NCBI GenBank assembly: GCA_002840755.1 | Contig: PHBZ01000006.1 | Location: 62,001 to 126,000, forward strand | DNA from: Chloroflexi bacterium HGW-Chloroflexi-10 | GTDB taxonomy: Bacteria > Chloroflexota > Anaerolineae > Anaerolineales > Anaerolineaceae | Reading direction: 5' to 3' | Length of the DNA: 64,000 nucleotides | In this document: piece after piece, positions 8,161-15,946 of the stretch | How positions within the stretch are numbered: the stretch's first letter is position 1 | Layout: every line of letters starts with the position of its first letter | Position numbers and translations under genes: made by a program | The notes under the pieces: model-generated | Databases searched by the model: none | Seen by the model: the letters and a program-made list of their open reading frames with translations, nothing else | What the model was told of the DNA's origin: nothing

Positions 8161-8835
8161 TCAGGAAATATCACTGATATTTGTAGAAATCAGACCCAAG
8201 GAAACCGCTCGCATGACAGCTTCTGTGCGGCTTTCAGCGTTTAATTTTTGAAAAATGCTCGCCAGATGATTTTGCACGGTACGATCGCTGATCCCTAATT
8301 GCACGCCAATGGCTTTATTTGTGAATCCTTTGGCTGTCAGGGTTAGGGTTTGTAACTCGCGGTCGGTGAGAGATTCAATTAAAGATGTTTCTGTTTTACC
8401 GGACAACTTAGCAAACAATTTTTGGGCAAGAACAGTATCCAAGACGGATTTGCCGTGAAAAACATCACGCACACTTTCAATAATATCCTGAGGGTCAGCG
8501 GTTTTTAGCACATATCCATTTGACCCGGCCTGTAGGACTGCCTGTACATAGGGCTCATCGTCGTAGGCGGTTAATACTAATACACCAATCGGTAAACGAT
8601 TAGTACGAATCCAACGAGTTACCTCAATACCGCTCATTAATGGCATTTGGATATCCAGTATGGCAACATCCGGTCTGATTTTTTCAAGGAGATCACAAGC
8701 TTCTTTGCCATTGGAAGCCTCCGCAACAACCTGGATATCTGTTGTTTGCTCCAGGAATTGACGGATCCCAGCACGTACCACTACGTGATCATCGGCCAGG
8801 AGTACACGAATAATTGAAGAAGATTGAGTTGTCAT
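8161..8835 (-). CDS. NarL/FixJ-type response regulator
   Basis: Response regulator of 224 residues, partner of the kinase that follows it. The receiver domain has D15-D16, the phospho-acceptor D61 in ILDIQMP and the lysine in GYVLKTA. The C-terminal LuxR helix-turn-helix (about 150-210) contains LTDRELQTLTLTAKGFTNKA. It matches the regulator at 434-1138 at most positions of both domains, so the two arose by duplication. The 66-base gap after the cytochrome gene (start 9930, stop 8902) leaves room for either co-transcription or a separate promoter; I see no hairpin there. Confidence 0.94.
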   Translation of the reverse strand: MTTQSSSIIRVLLADDHVVVRAGIRQFLEQTTDIQVVAEASNGKEACDLLEKIRPDVAILDIQMPLMSGIEVTRWIRTNRLPIGVLVLTAYDDEPYVQAVLQAGSNGYVLKTADPQDIIESVRDVFHGKSVLDTVLAQKLFAKLSGKTETSLIESLTDRELQTLTLTAKGFTNKAIGVQLGISDRTVQNHLASIFQKLNAESRTEAVMRAVSLGLISTNISDIS

Positions 8836-8901
8836 GATTTATTAATTATACCTATAGAAAAAATTAATGAAACCAAGAATGTCATTTATCAAAATTAATT
8901 T

Positions 8902-9930
8902 TTATTGATCCAATGGTGAAGAATTCCAGGCAAAACTATAAAGATAGCTTACAAGATTTTCTATCTGTTGGGTAGTGAATATAGGCCCCCAATAGGGCAT
9001 GCCGGTACCCATCCCTCCCCGAATGATTTTGCCTTCAATTAAAGCGGGGCTGGCGCCCAACAGGTAATTGGGATCACTGAAGTCAGATGGCCTCACAAAT
9101 CCCTCTCCGGTTACCTGGTGGGGTTTTGTTTCGGAGTTGTGGTTACCCGGATCCCATAAAGGCAAATCACGAACTATGACACCATCGCCTTTACCTGTTT
9201 CTCCATGACAGGCTGCGCAATTTGCGGCATAGAGATTTTGTCCGGCGGCTAAATTCTCCGGTGATGTTTGTTGCTGCCAGATCCAGGCTATGGTATCCCA
9301 AAGATTCTGGTCGCTCAGGTGAGATAAAGCGGGTTCTTCACGCAGCCGCGACCAAAATCGAGAGGGGCTTGTGGAAAGGTAAGTGTCGCGGTCCACGGCG
9401 TAGGCCGGTAGCAAGCTTGCAAAACGTGCGCCCCGTTCAGCAGAAGCTGTTTCGGTTGGGATTGTTTCTGTATTATGTGGTGAATCGAGGTCAATACCTA
9501 ATTGCAAAAATAAGGGTTGAGGATCAGTAGGAATGGGTTCTCCCTCACCGCTTATTTCTATGGTTCCACGCATGCGCCAATGATTAGGTCCACACCAACG
9601 ATTGCAATAAAAAGTGTATCGCCCTGGTCTGTCAAAACTCAGGGTGGTTTCGATGAATTCACCCGGCAATATATCTGTCGTAGGTAATTCGGATCTCCCT
9701 ATTGCAAATCCATGCACCACATCATCACTGGTAATCCGAAGATGAATGGGCTGTCCAACTTGACCATATAGTGTTTCTAAACTCCAACCGCCATTTTCAG
9801 GCATTCGAGCATGTAATTCTATAACATTGGCCTGGTTATTGGAGAACAGCCATCGACCGCCAAATGGAATAGCTATAGCGATGATAATTAATAAAACAAC
9901 AATTGAACGGGCAACAATTTCTTTATTCAT
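8902..9930 (-). CDS. CuA-type cupredoxin fused to cytochrome c, membrane-anchored
   Basis: Electron carrier of 342 residues. Start taken at ATG 9930 (MNKEIVARS), just after the upstream stop; a longer reading would overlap that gene. One N-terminal membrane anchor is followed by a cupredoxin domain (about 35-130) carrying a complete CuA ligand set: the His in VVHGF, then CNRWCGPNHWRM, giving C-x3-C-x3-H-x2-M as in cytochrome oxidase subunit II. The C-terminal domain is a class I cytochrome c with CAACH heme attachment (about 255) and a distal Met in GMGTGMPYW. It resembles a subunit II with fused cytochrome, yet no subunit I is encoded nearby. It probably passes electrons between membrane Fe-S or quinol donors and an external acceptor. 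Confidence 0.88.
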   Translation of the reverse strand: MNKEIVARSIVVLLIIIAIAIPFGGRWLFSNNQANVIELHARMPENGGWSLETLYGQVGQPIHLRITSDDVVHGFAIGRSELPTTDILPGEFIETTLSFDRPGRYTFYCNRWCGPNHWRMRGTIEISGEGEPIPTDPQPLFLQLGIDLDSPHNTETIPTETASAERGARFASLLPAYAVDRDTYLSTSPSRFWSRLREEPALSHLSDQNLWDTIAWIWQQQTSPENLAAGQNLYAANCAACHGETGKGDGVIVRDLPLWDPGNHNSETKPHQVTGEGFVRPSDFSDPNYLLGASPALIEGKIIRGGMGTGMPYWGPIFTTQQIENLVSYLYSFAWNSSPLDQ

Positions 9931-9935
9931 AAGTT

Positions 9936-11261
9936 TTAACCAATCAGAAGCCAGAGCATACTGAGTGAAAACAATCCACAAAAAATGATTAGTGGTAATG
10001 CTTGTTTGGCAGATTCGGTAATGCGAATGATAACTCGGCTGCTCCAAAACAAGCCGACTACCAATACAATAACCTGCAGCAGCAAACTAAACGATGTGGA
10101 CTGCCCTACCCAAGTGATGTTTGAAAGTCCAATCAAATTCCAGCCCCAACCAAGGGGGTCGAAAAGTACCGGTAGTACATAAGAAAATTTTGCAAAAGCA
10201 AATGAAATTGTAAAAGCTATCCAGGCCATCAAGCCCAATGGGATGAGCATCTGGCTGTAGTAAGCCAATGATTGCCGCACTGTAATTTTTACCGAAACTG
10301 ACTTCGTAGCAATCCATACTGCGCCTGCATAAAGACCTGGAAGAATACCTAAGGCTGCAACGAGAAATATGCCTGTAAAAACAAACCAGGAATTACTTCC
10401 GATATCATAGGCCGCTAATTTGAGCTGCCCCCAAGGGCCCAGGAATACGGCTGCATCAACCAGTGCGCTGGCTAACATGACTAATCCAAGAAAAGCCTCA
10501 TCCAATCGATGTTTTGTTTTGGGTCCCAAATCACTTCCCCAGGGACGCAAATTTACGGCGATATTATCTGTGGGGCAAACCCGTAAACATTCCATACACA
10601 GGCCGCAATTTGCACTGGATTTTAATGCCAATGGGTACTGTCCCCAAGGACATGCCTTATAACAGGTTTTTTCAGTATGACTGGCACAGACATCAGCGTC
10701 CTTAATGCGTACTTCTACCGGTCCGGCCTGGGCATACAACCCGGTAAACCCACCAATAGGACACAGATAATTGCAGAATGAACGTCTTTCGAAAACTAGA
10801 CTGAGGACGAATGCCAGGAAGATAATACCTAATAACACGACCGCTGTAACACGGGCCGATGTTAAAGTGACTGCACCAAACAATCCTACCGCGAGAAATC
10901 CACCGGCCTGTAGCCAGTTACCGCGCAAGGCTTTTGGCCAGCGTTTGTTCAAGCCGAAACCTTTGCCTCGCGGCATTAAAATTCCACCATGTTGGAGCCA
11001 TTCACCTGGCATGGGTATAGGACAGATAGAGCACCAGGAGCGCCCACCAAAGGGAATAAATAATAGCTTAAGTGCCGTCCACCAGGCAATCCAGACAAAG
11101 ATGATCGCAAAATTATGGCTTCCGACCACAGAACCAAACAACCCAGCCAAAATGGTAAAAATAAATCCTGCCAAAGTCACAGCGCGCAAAAGAAACTGCG
11201 GCCAGCGGCTGCGCAGCAGGTTTAGAGCCCAAGGGATACGAGTTAAATCCAAACGGTTCAT
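9936..11261 (-). CDS. NapH/NosR-like 4Fe-4S membrane protein
   Basis: Polytopic membrane protein of 441 residues. It shows the cysteine sets of the NapH/NosR/RdxA group: WCSICP (about 77), FCNYLCPIGG (about 163), and a ferredoxin-type CGLCMECLRVCP (about 217), so at least one [4Fe-4S] cluster and two CxxCP motifs facing the cytoplasm. Family members move electrons from menaquinol across the membrane to external copper or heme proteins. Here it lies between two CuA-protein genes, overlapping the upstream one by 4 bases and ending 5 bases before the downstream start. That suggests a quinol to Fe-S to CuA to cytochrome c chain. The final acceptor is not encoded nearby. Confidence 0.85.
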   Translation of the reverse strand: MNRLDLTRIPWALNLLRSRWPQFLLRAVTLAGFIFTILAGLFGSVVGSHNFAIIFVWIAWWTALKLLFIPFGGRSWCSICPIPMPGEWLQHGGILMPRGKGFGLNKRWPKALRGNWLQAGGFLAVGLFGAVTLTSARVTAVVLLGIIFLAFVLSLVFERRSFCNYLCPIGGFTGLYAQAGPVEVRIKDADVCASHTEKTCYKACPWGQYPLALKSSANCGLCMECLRVCPTDNIAVNLRPWGSDLGPKTKHRLDEAFLGLVMLASALVDAAVFLGPWGQLKLAAYDIGSNSWFVFTGIFLVAALGILPGLYAGAVWIATKSVSVKITVRQSLAYYSQMLIPLGLMAWIAFTISFAFAKFSYVLPVLFDPLGWGWNLIGLSNITWVGQSTSFSLLLQVIVLVVGLFWSSRVIIRITESAKQALPLIIFCGLFSLSMLWLLIG

Positions 11262-11770
11262 TTTGGCAATCCTGCCTGAAATTTCGAATTTCGCTTCAAA
11301 GAATAAAAGGCTGCCCCTATGGATAGAAATCCTAAAACAATGCCGCGTATGAATAGCTGGTTTATCCCTACGTGAAGTTTTCCAATCATGAAAGGATGAA
11401 GATTACCGCAAGCCACGGAACACCGAAAACGAAATACGCCAGCTTTATTTGCGACAAAAGTTGCTTTTGCCGTTTGCCCGGGGTCGGCTTTCAATTCAAA
11501 ATCATATCCGTCCAAAGAAAAACCATGCACTACATCTGTAGAAACTAACTCTACAGTAACCCGATCATTCGGGTTTATATATATTTCGCCAGGCATGAAT
11601 TGAAAACTACTGGCTTCAATGCGGATTGTCCGTTCCTGAGGCGTATCGGTAGATAAAGGCAGTGGTACGAAAAGTATCAAAAAAGCTGACACAACCAACA
11701 GAAACATCCAATTCAATTGAGTCCAAAGTTTCTTGAAGATGCTTGTGGGCAACAGTAAGTTCAATCTCAT
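11258..11770 (-). CDS. Stand-alone CuA-type cupredoxin (COX2-like)
   Basis: Membrane-anchored copper protein of 170 residues. The start is ATG 11770, which shares its A with the TAA of the upstream gene. A membrane span (about 15-38) is followed by one cupredoxin domain. The CuA ligands are the His in VVHGF and CSVACGNLHPFM, that is C-x3-C-x3-H-x2-M. A second hydrophobic span follows near the C-terminus (about 140-160), which is unusual for subunit II-type proteins, where anchors are N-terminal. The glutamate that bridges to CuA in oxidases is replaced by Val. It overlaps the Fe-S gene by 4 bases, so the pair is translationally coupled and probably forms one complex. Confidence 0.87.
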   Translation of the reverse strand: MRLNLLLPTSIFKKLWTQLNWMFLLVVSAFLILFVPLPLSTDTPQERTIRIEASSFQFMPGEIYINPNDRVTVELVSTDVVHGFSLDGYDFELKADPGQTAKATFVANKAGVFRFRCSVACGNLHPFMIGKLHVGINQLFIRGIVLGFLSIGAAFYSLKRNSKFQAGLPK

Positions 11771-12249
11771 TATTGGGCTGGCGGCATATTCGATGGACCA
11801 TATTGAGCATACGTTTGATCGATGGTTTTTCGGATCTCCTGAGGGGTTTCTCCATCTTCCGTCAACTTCATCACATCGCGGGTGATATCCACACAGATTG
11901 AACAACCAAGGGCGTGCTGGTCAAAGACAACCTCTCCCGAGGATTTTATTTCTTTTACATAACAGGAGTAATTGGATGTGTGCCCGGCTGCGCCACAACC
12001 ACAATAACAGGGCACGTTTTTCAAAGCGTCCGGATTAGCGATAGCGAATTGGTAAGCTTCTTGAACGGTAATTGGGGCTTGTTGTATTTCTGTTGGCATG
12101 CCGGACATTGGCGCTATTTCATCCAGATCGTTGTCGGAGGATGTGGTATTTGGACTACAACTACTCAAGACAGAGAACACAGGAAGGAGGACTGCCAAAA
12201 ACAGCAGCCAACGAAAGCGAAAAACTGAACGGGGTGAGAAAATTTTCAT
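11770..12249 (-). CDS. PCYCGC-motif lipoprotein
   Basis: Exported protein of 159 residues. Signal sequence ends with the lipobox-like LSSC (about residue 30). The family signature is VPCYCGCG (about 80), followed by further cysteines in NYSCYVK and GCSICVDI, giving six or more cysteines that probably bind metal. The PCYCGC family has no established function. Here it opens the operon with two CuA proteins, which supports a role in copper delivery or storage outside the membrane; that is inference. Inverted-repeat site 5 lies about 99 bp upstream, and a TTGACT with a GATAAA 17 bases later could be the promoter between site and start. Confidence 0.85.
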   Translation of the reverse strand: MKIFSPRSVFRFRWLLFLAVLLPVFSVLSSCSPNTTSSDNDLDEIAPMSGMPTEIQQAPITVQEAYQFAIANPDALKNVPCYCGCGAAGHTSNYSCYVKEIKSSGEVVFDQHALGCSICVDITRDVMKLTEDGETPQEIRKTIDQTYAQYGPSNMPPAQ

Positions 12250-12340
12250 TCAATATACCTTTTTCCAAGTTAAGTTTAGAGTTTATCCAAGTATATAAAC
12301 AGAAAGTCAATCCTTTCAGGGCCAAACCGCTTGAAAAAGG

Positions 12341-12356
12341 TAGGCAAAATGGCTTA
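12341..12356. promoter_or_regulatory. TARGC-N6-GCYTA inverted-repeat site 5
   Basis: TAGGC-AAAATG-GCTTA, a perfect match to both half-sites, about 99 bp upstream of the PCYCGC gene start. Confidence 0.6.
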
Positions 12357-12390
12357 TTTGGACAATACAAAAGGTCAAAAGCTGCCTATT

Positions 12391-12430
12391 AAATCACTAA
12401 AGACAGGGGACAACCTGCCTTTAGTGATTT
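12391..12430. terminator. Hairpin terminator between selenoprotein-like gene and PCYCGC operon
   Basis: Twelve-base perfect stem (AAATCACTAAAG pairing with CTTTAGTGATTT), extended inward by CAGG/CCTG after one mismatch, loop of about 6. It lies 27 bases after the DUF1573 stop and would end that minus-strand transcript before the next promoter. Confidence 0.7.
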
Positions 12431-12456
12431 TCACATCATTAATATTTTCAGAAAGA

Positions 12457-12951
12457 TCACGGAACCCAATTTGAGAGAATGGTGAGTGTCATATCCTTTT
12501 TATCAGGATCATTGGTTGGAATATGGACTCTAAAATCATGTTTTCCGCCCATATCACCATGCATCATAAATTGCATTGAGATCGTTGTGGTTTCACCTGG
12601 TTTGAGGATCATCGAACCGATGACCGGTGTAGGAGGTCAGCACCCCTCCTTAACTTCAACGTAAGGCACGTCGGAAAACTTAAGGGGTTGATCGCCTACA
12701 TTTTTGAGGCCAAACGAAACCTGAACTGTTTGACCCAATTTAACTTCCCCTAAATCCACCCGCTCTTTATCTACCTTAAGACTGGGGGTGCCGGAAACCT
12801 CGGGCGTATAAGGTGTAGCTTTTTTCTGGAAAGCGAAAAAGGCGGCAATAAGTAAGACTGCTATTCCACCCAATGCTAAAAATAATGGTAATTGATTGCG
12901 TTTGTGTAAAATGTTTTGCTTTTTTGATATTTTTCGTTTTAATTTAGGCAT
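12457..12951 (-). CDS. DUF1573 membrane-anchored protein, probable selenoprotein (UGA recoding at 12639-12637)
   Basis: Read through an in-frame TGA, this gene gives 164 residues. The first 104 hold a Lys/Arg-rich start, one membrane span (about 22-42) and the first half of a DUF1573 Ig-like domain (VDLGEVKLGQTVQVSF). The TGA comes directly after a Cys in EVKEGC; then PPTPVIGSM and 50 more residues complete the domain (LKPGETTTISMQF, HDFRVHIPTNDP) up to a normal TGA at 12457. From memory, related proteins have a second Cys at the TGA site, giving Cys-Cys-Pro-Pro, which is the usual sign of Sec/Cys exchange. A hairpin of the right size follows 11 bases after the TGA. A Cys-Sec pair suggests metal or redox chemistry outside the membrane. 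Confidence 0.82.
12607..12625 (-). promoter_or_regulatory. Candidate bacterial SECIS hairpin
   Basis: On the minus strand the RNA after the UGA reads 11 spacer bases, then GGUCAUCG, loop GUU, then CGAUGAUC: an 8-bp stem with one G-U pair and a G at the first loop position. The loop lies about 20 bases after the UGA. This agrees with the known bacterial SECIS rule (short stem, G in the first two loop positions, loop roughly 16-37 bases after UGA). Confidence 0.72.
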
Positions 12952-13018
12952 AAATGCTCATCCTTTAAAAATTCGATAACTTTAGGAACATTGTAAGAAT
13001 GGATTATGTAATCCACAA

Positions 13019-13034
13019 TAGGCATTTTCGCCTT
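13019..13034. promoter_or_regulatory. TARGC-N6-GCYTA inverted-repeat site 6
   Basis: TAGGC-ATTTTC-GCCTT, one mismatch at the last base, centred about 76 bp upstream of the DUF1573 start at 12951. Confidence 0.45.
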
Positions 13035-13161
13035 ATTCTTAACAGGCCATAAGACCCATTCACGGAAGTATCGGTTTTGGGTAGAATAACTTAATCCCAA
13101 AACGTAGGTAGATTCTTGAATCCAGGTGTTTTTCTGCCATAATGACCAGGAGGAATAGTAT

Positions 13162-13359
13162 ATGGGAGATCAAAATCAATCACAAAATGAATTGGTGACT
13201 GCATGTAACGGTTCCATTCAAAATCCCGAGAATTTTCCATCGGCAATATACCAGGGAAAACGGGTGTACTTTTGTACCAGGGCATGTCTGCGGGTATTTG
13301 AACAATCTCCGGATGCTTTTATGCGAGGGGAAGTGGAACATCCACTTGATGAAGATTAG
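13162..13359 (+). CDS. YHS-like metal-binding mini-protein (65 residues)
   Basis: The ATG at 13162 has AGGAGG 8 bases upstream. The 65-residue protein has an early Cys (TACNGS), then the YHS-type core GKRVYFCTRACLRVFEQSP, with a CxxxC pair, and an acidic tail. It differs from the two other YHS proteins here by lacking the DPICGM start. Binding of a soft metal is likely by family. It is a single gene on the plus strand, followed at once by a strong bidirectional hairpin, and its start region faces the DUF1573 gene, so the two may share the control region at 12952-13161. Confidence 0.8.
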   Translation: MGDQNQSQNELVTACNGSIQNPENFPSAIYQGKRVYFCTRACLRVFEQSPDAFMRGEVEHPLDED

Positions 13360-13392
13360 TTGGAATCAAGTTGAATAAATAGCTTGGGTAAA

Positions 13393-13436
13393 ACATAAAA
13401 TCGCAGCCTCTAAATTTAGAAGCTGCGATTTTATGT
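13393..13436. terminator. Strong bidirectional terminator
   Basis: A 15-bp perfect stem (ACATAAAATCGCAGC and its complement) encloses a 14-base centre that is itself palindromic (TCTAAATTTAGA). A- and T-rich flanks occur on both sides. It lies between the converging YHS gene (ending 13359) and SHOCT gene (ending 13450) and would stop both transcripts. Confidence 0.85.
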
Positions 13437-13449
13437 AAATTTATTGAGT

Positions 13450-13656
13450 CTATTGAAGGTCCTTTTGCATTTGCAGGAATTGTTCCTGGTTGATTTCGCC
13501 TCTGGCATAACGCTGTTCAAGAATTTCTCGGGGAGAAAATGCAGTGCTCGACGGATTACCATTTGGGGATTGGTTTGATTGAAACAAGCCACGTACCAGT
13601 AATACAGCCAAAATAATCAGTACAATCCAGAAAAAAAACATTCCAAAACCCATCAT
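13450..13656 (-). CDS. SHOCT-domain small membrane protein
   Basis: 68 residues: one N-terminal membrane span (about 4-24), a Ser/Asn/Pro-rich linker, and a C-terminal SHOCT motif (ILEQRYARGEINQEQFLQM). SHOCT is a short helical domain found at the ends of many unrelated proteins and is thought to help oligomerisation; no enzyme activity is expected. It follows a second SHOCT gene by 12 bases, and the two share layout, which points to a tandem duplication. It is probably part of the unit controlled by the element at 14009-14044. Confidence 0.85.
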   Translation of the reverse strand: MMGFGMFFFWIVLIILAVLLVRGLFQSNQSPNGNPSSTAFSPREILEQRYARGEINQEQFLQMQKDLQ

Positions 13657-13668
13657 ATCACTCCTGCT

Positions 13669-13926
13669 TTAATGAACTAAGTCCGATAATATTTGCTGAT
13701 ATTCTTCCCGATTGATCTCACCTTTGGCATACCGGGTTTGAGCGACATCTCTTGCTGATTGTCCGGCAACATTCTGAAAACCAGATTGAGTATTGTTTCC
13801 GTTAATTCTACGAACGGCCCAAATTACCAATAAAACCAGGCCAACTAATACAGCAATCATGAGCACCAGGTTCAGGATCATCCCGATCCAACCAAAATTT
13901 CCATAACTACCAAAACCATGCATCAT
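13669..13926 (-). CDS. SHOCT-domain small membrane protein
   Basis: 85 residues with a His/Gly-rich N-terminus (MMHGFGSYGNFGW), one long membrane span (about 15-40), a linker and a SHOCT motif (RDVAQTRYAKGEINREEY). Paralogue of the next gene downstream. The gap of 122 bases to the kinase stop contains a 36-base element that recurs upstream of the PepSY-like gene, so this pair is probably a separate transcript controlled by the adjacent two-component system. Confidence 0.85.
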   Translation of the reverse strand: MMHGFGSYGNFGWIGMILNLVLMIAVLVGLVLLVIWAVRRINGNNTQSGFQNVAGQSARDVAQTRYAKGEINREEYQQILSDLVH

Positions 13927-14008
13927 TTTTTATTCCTTCCATTTGACGAATTATCGTCATTGATATTGTTTTTTTTACCTTACAATATAATAATAATCCG
14001 ATTAGATG

Positions 14009-14044
14009 AAGCTACTTTGAAGCAATTGTAAAGTTTTGATAAAG
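14009..14044. promoter_or_regulatory. 36-bp conserved control element, copy A
   Basis: Begins AAGCTACTTTGAAGCAATTG. It matches copy B at 16916-16951 at about 31 of 36 positions and lies about 83-118 bp upstream of the SHOCT gene start. Possible binding site of the OmpR-type regulator encoded next door, with the related blocks CTTTAYMA and CTTCAWAG acting as half-sites. Confidence 0.6.
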
Positions 14045-14048
14045 ATCA

Positions 14049-15197
14049 CTACTCCGTTTGAATAGGTAATGTAAAACTGAAAGTACTCCCTTTTTCCTCG
14101 CCGGTGCTTTCTGCCCAGATTCGCCCGTGATGTGCTTTGACCAAAGCTTGAGCAATTGTTAACCCTATACCACTTCCCCCACTCGCACGAGTCCTGGATT
14201 TATCGGTCCGGTAAAATCGGTTAAAGATATGGGGTAAATGCTCTGGTGAAAGGCCAATTCCTGTGTCGATGACTGAGATGATGATTTCGGATTTTACCCG
14301 AGCGGCAGATATAAACACCTTTCCGCCAGAAGATGTATATTGCAATGCATTACCTATCAGGTTGGTCAACACTTGCAAGATGCGATCTTTGTCCGCAGAT
14401 ACATTCGGAAGATCCGCAACCAGCATTTTTTCAAGATGGACCCCTTTTTCTTCAAACTGCAGATTGAGATGATTGACTGCGGTCTCGATGAGGCTGACGG
14501 GAGAAACCGATTCAAGCTTAAGCTGATAAGCCCCTGCTTCAACTCGGCTGAGTTCTTGTAGATCATCCACTAATCGCTGTAAGCGGTCTGCTTCAGAATG
14601 CACTAGCTGGTATGTTTCAGGTGATGGTGGAATGACACCATCCATCAATCCTTCCATATATCCTTTGATCCCGGCAAGCGGAGTTCGTAATTCATGTGTC
14701 ACATCACCAATTAACTGTTGGCGCACAATTTCTGTCTTTTCGAGTTTATCCGCCATTTGGTTGAAGCTTAACGCAAGTTGGTCCAGCTCATCTAATTGAT
14801 TGGATTGCAGATCTCCCGAAATTTTGAGTCTTTCTTCATAATACCCATCTGCAATCCGGTGACTGATTGCCATCATGTGTTGTACTGGGCCAACAACTTG
14901 GCGGCTGATAAAAAAACTTGCAAACACCGCCGCAGTCAAAGCTGCCAATGTTGCCAGAGAAAGCGATTCGGTGACAGATGTCGTGTAGTTGGTTAACAAT
15001 TCCATTTCCAATGGCTGAGCGGTTCCCATCATGTTGTCACCGGACATCATGGCGCTCATCCCAGCCAGATGTCGGTCAAATGCTGCTGGAACTGATAAGC
15101 TGGTGGCAGTAGCAAGAACAATCACCCCAACTAGAACGACAACCACATAAGAAAGGAAAACTTTCCATACCAAATGAGTGCGAATAAATCTCAACAT
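14049..15197 (-). CDS. Sensor histidine kinase, Met-rich sensor loop
   Basis: EnvZ/BaeS-type membrane kinase of 382 residues. Two membrane spans (about 10-32 and 80-100) flank a short outer loop of about 45 residues that is unusually rich in Met (MSAMMSGDNMMG). A HAMP domain follows, then HisKA with the phospho-acceptor H168 in DVTHELRTPL, and an HATPase domain with NALQYT, DTGIGL and SGIGLTIA. Met-rich loops can bind Cu(I) or Ag(I), and the neighbours suit copper sensing, but the ligand is an inference. Its gene begins 8 bases after the regulator gene ends, so the two are cotranscribed. Confidence 0.93.
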   Translation of the reverse strand: MLRFIRTHLVWKVFLSYVVVVLVGVIVLATATSLSVPAAFDRHLAGMSAMMSGDNMMGTAQPLEMELLTNYTTSVTESLSLATLAALTAAVFASFFISRQVVGPVQHMMAISHRIADGYYEERLKISGDLQSNQLDELDQLALSFNQMADKLEKTEIVRQQLIGDVTHELRTPLAGIKGYMEGLMDGVIPPSPETYQLVHSEADRLQRLVDDLQELSRVEAGAYQLKLESVSPVSLIETAVNHLNLQFEEKGVHLEKMLVADLPNVSADKDRILQVLTNLIGNALQYTSSGGKVFISAARVKSEIIISVIDTGIGLSPEHLPHIFNRFYRTDKSRTRASGGSGIGLTIAQALVKAHHGRIWAESTGEEKGSTFSFTLPIQTE

Positions 15198-15205
15198 ACA
15201 ATCAC

Positions 15206-15889
15206 CTACTTATCTTCAAACCGGTAGCCGACCCCACGGATTGTTTCAATGAAACGATCATCTCCCAATTTTTGTCGCACATGGCCGATATGAACATCTA
15301 CAACGCGTGTATCGCCAAAATAATCATATCCCCAGGCTTTTTCCAACAATTGCTCTCTGCTGAGAACCATGCTGTGATGTTGCGCAAGAGCGACAAGCAG
15401 GTCAAACTCCACCGCTGTGAGCTCAATCAGGTGATCATCCACCCACACTCGCCGCGCAGAAAGATCAATTCGCAGGTGTGCGAAATTGAGTAATGCGGTT
15501 TCACCAATAGAAGTGTTTTGACTCTGCATTCGTCTTAAAGCAGCTTTGATACGAGCGATCAATTCTCGTGGGCTGAAGGGTTTGGTCAGGTAATCATCGG
15601 CACCGACAGAAAGTCCGACAATTTTATCTGTTTCTTCTGAACGGGCAGTGAGCATGATAACATAAACGTTTGACTCACGCCGCAAGTTGGCCAACAGTTC
15701 GATCCCATCCATTCCCGGCAGCATCACATCCAGAACAATAATATCTGGTTTGAAAGAACGGGCCGCACGGAGCCCTGCCGGTCCATCCATAGCCGATTGG
15801 AATTCATATCCTTCTGCTTTCAGATAAGCAGTTACAACATTATGGATCGAGGGTTCATCATCAATCAAGAGTATTTTTGTGGTGGTCAC
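15206..15889 (-). CDS. OmpR/PhoB-type response regulator
   Basis: DNA-binding regulator of 227 residues, partner of the kinase at 14049-15197. The GTG at 15889 has AGAAGGAA upstream. The receiver domain shows D10-D11, phospho-acceptor D54 in VLDVMLPG and the lysine in YLTKPFSPREL. The C-terminal winged helix contains LTAVEFDLLVAL and DTRVVDVHIGHVRQKLGD, both typical. OmpR-type regulators bind direct repeats; the repeated 36-bp element in front of the SHOCT and PepSY-like genes is the natural candidate target, as those genes flank this pair. Confidence 0.95.
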   Translation of the reverse strand: MTTTKILLIDDEPSIHNVVTAYLKAEGYEFQSAMDGPAGLRAARSFKPDIIVLDVMLPGMDGIELLANLRRESNVYVIMLTARSEETDKIVGLSVGADDYLTKPFSPRELIARIKAALRRMQSQNTSIGETALLNFAHLRIDLSARRVWVDDHLIELTAVEFDLLVALAQHHSMVLSREQLLEKAWGYDYFGDTRVVDVHIGHVRQKLGDDRFIETIRGVGYRFEDK

Positions 15890-15946
15890 ACTAATTTCCT
15901 TCTAAATCAATTACAATTTTGATTATAAATATATTTTACATACAAA

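Noticed and set aside
12637..12951. A 104-residue protein ending at TGA 12637
   Set aside because: The frame continues for 59 codons with matching DUF1573 sequence and a SECIS-like hairpin, so a short product would be half a domain. Recoding is the better reading.
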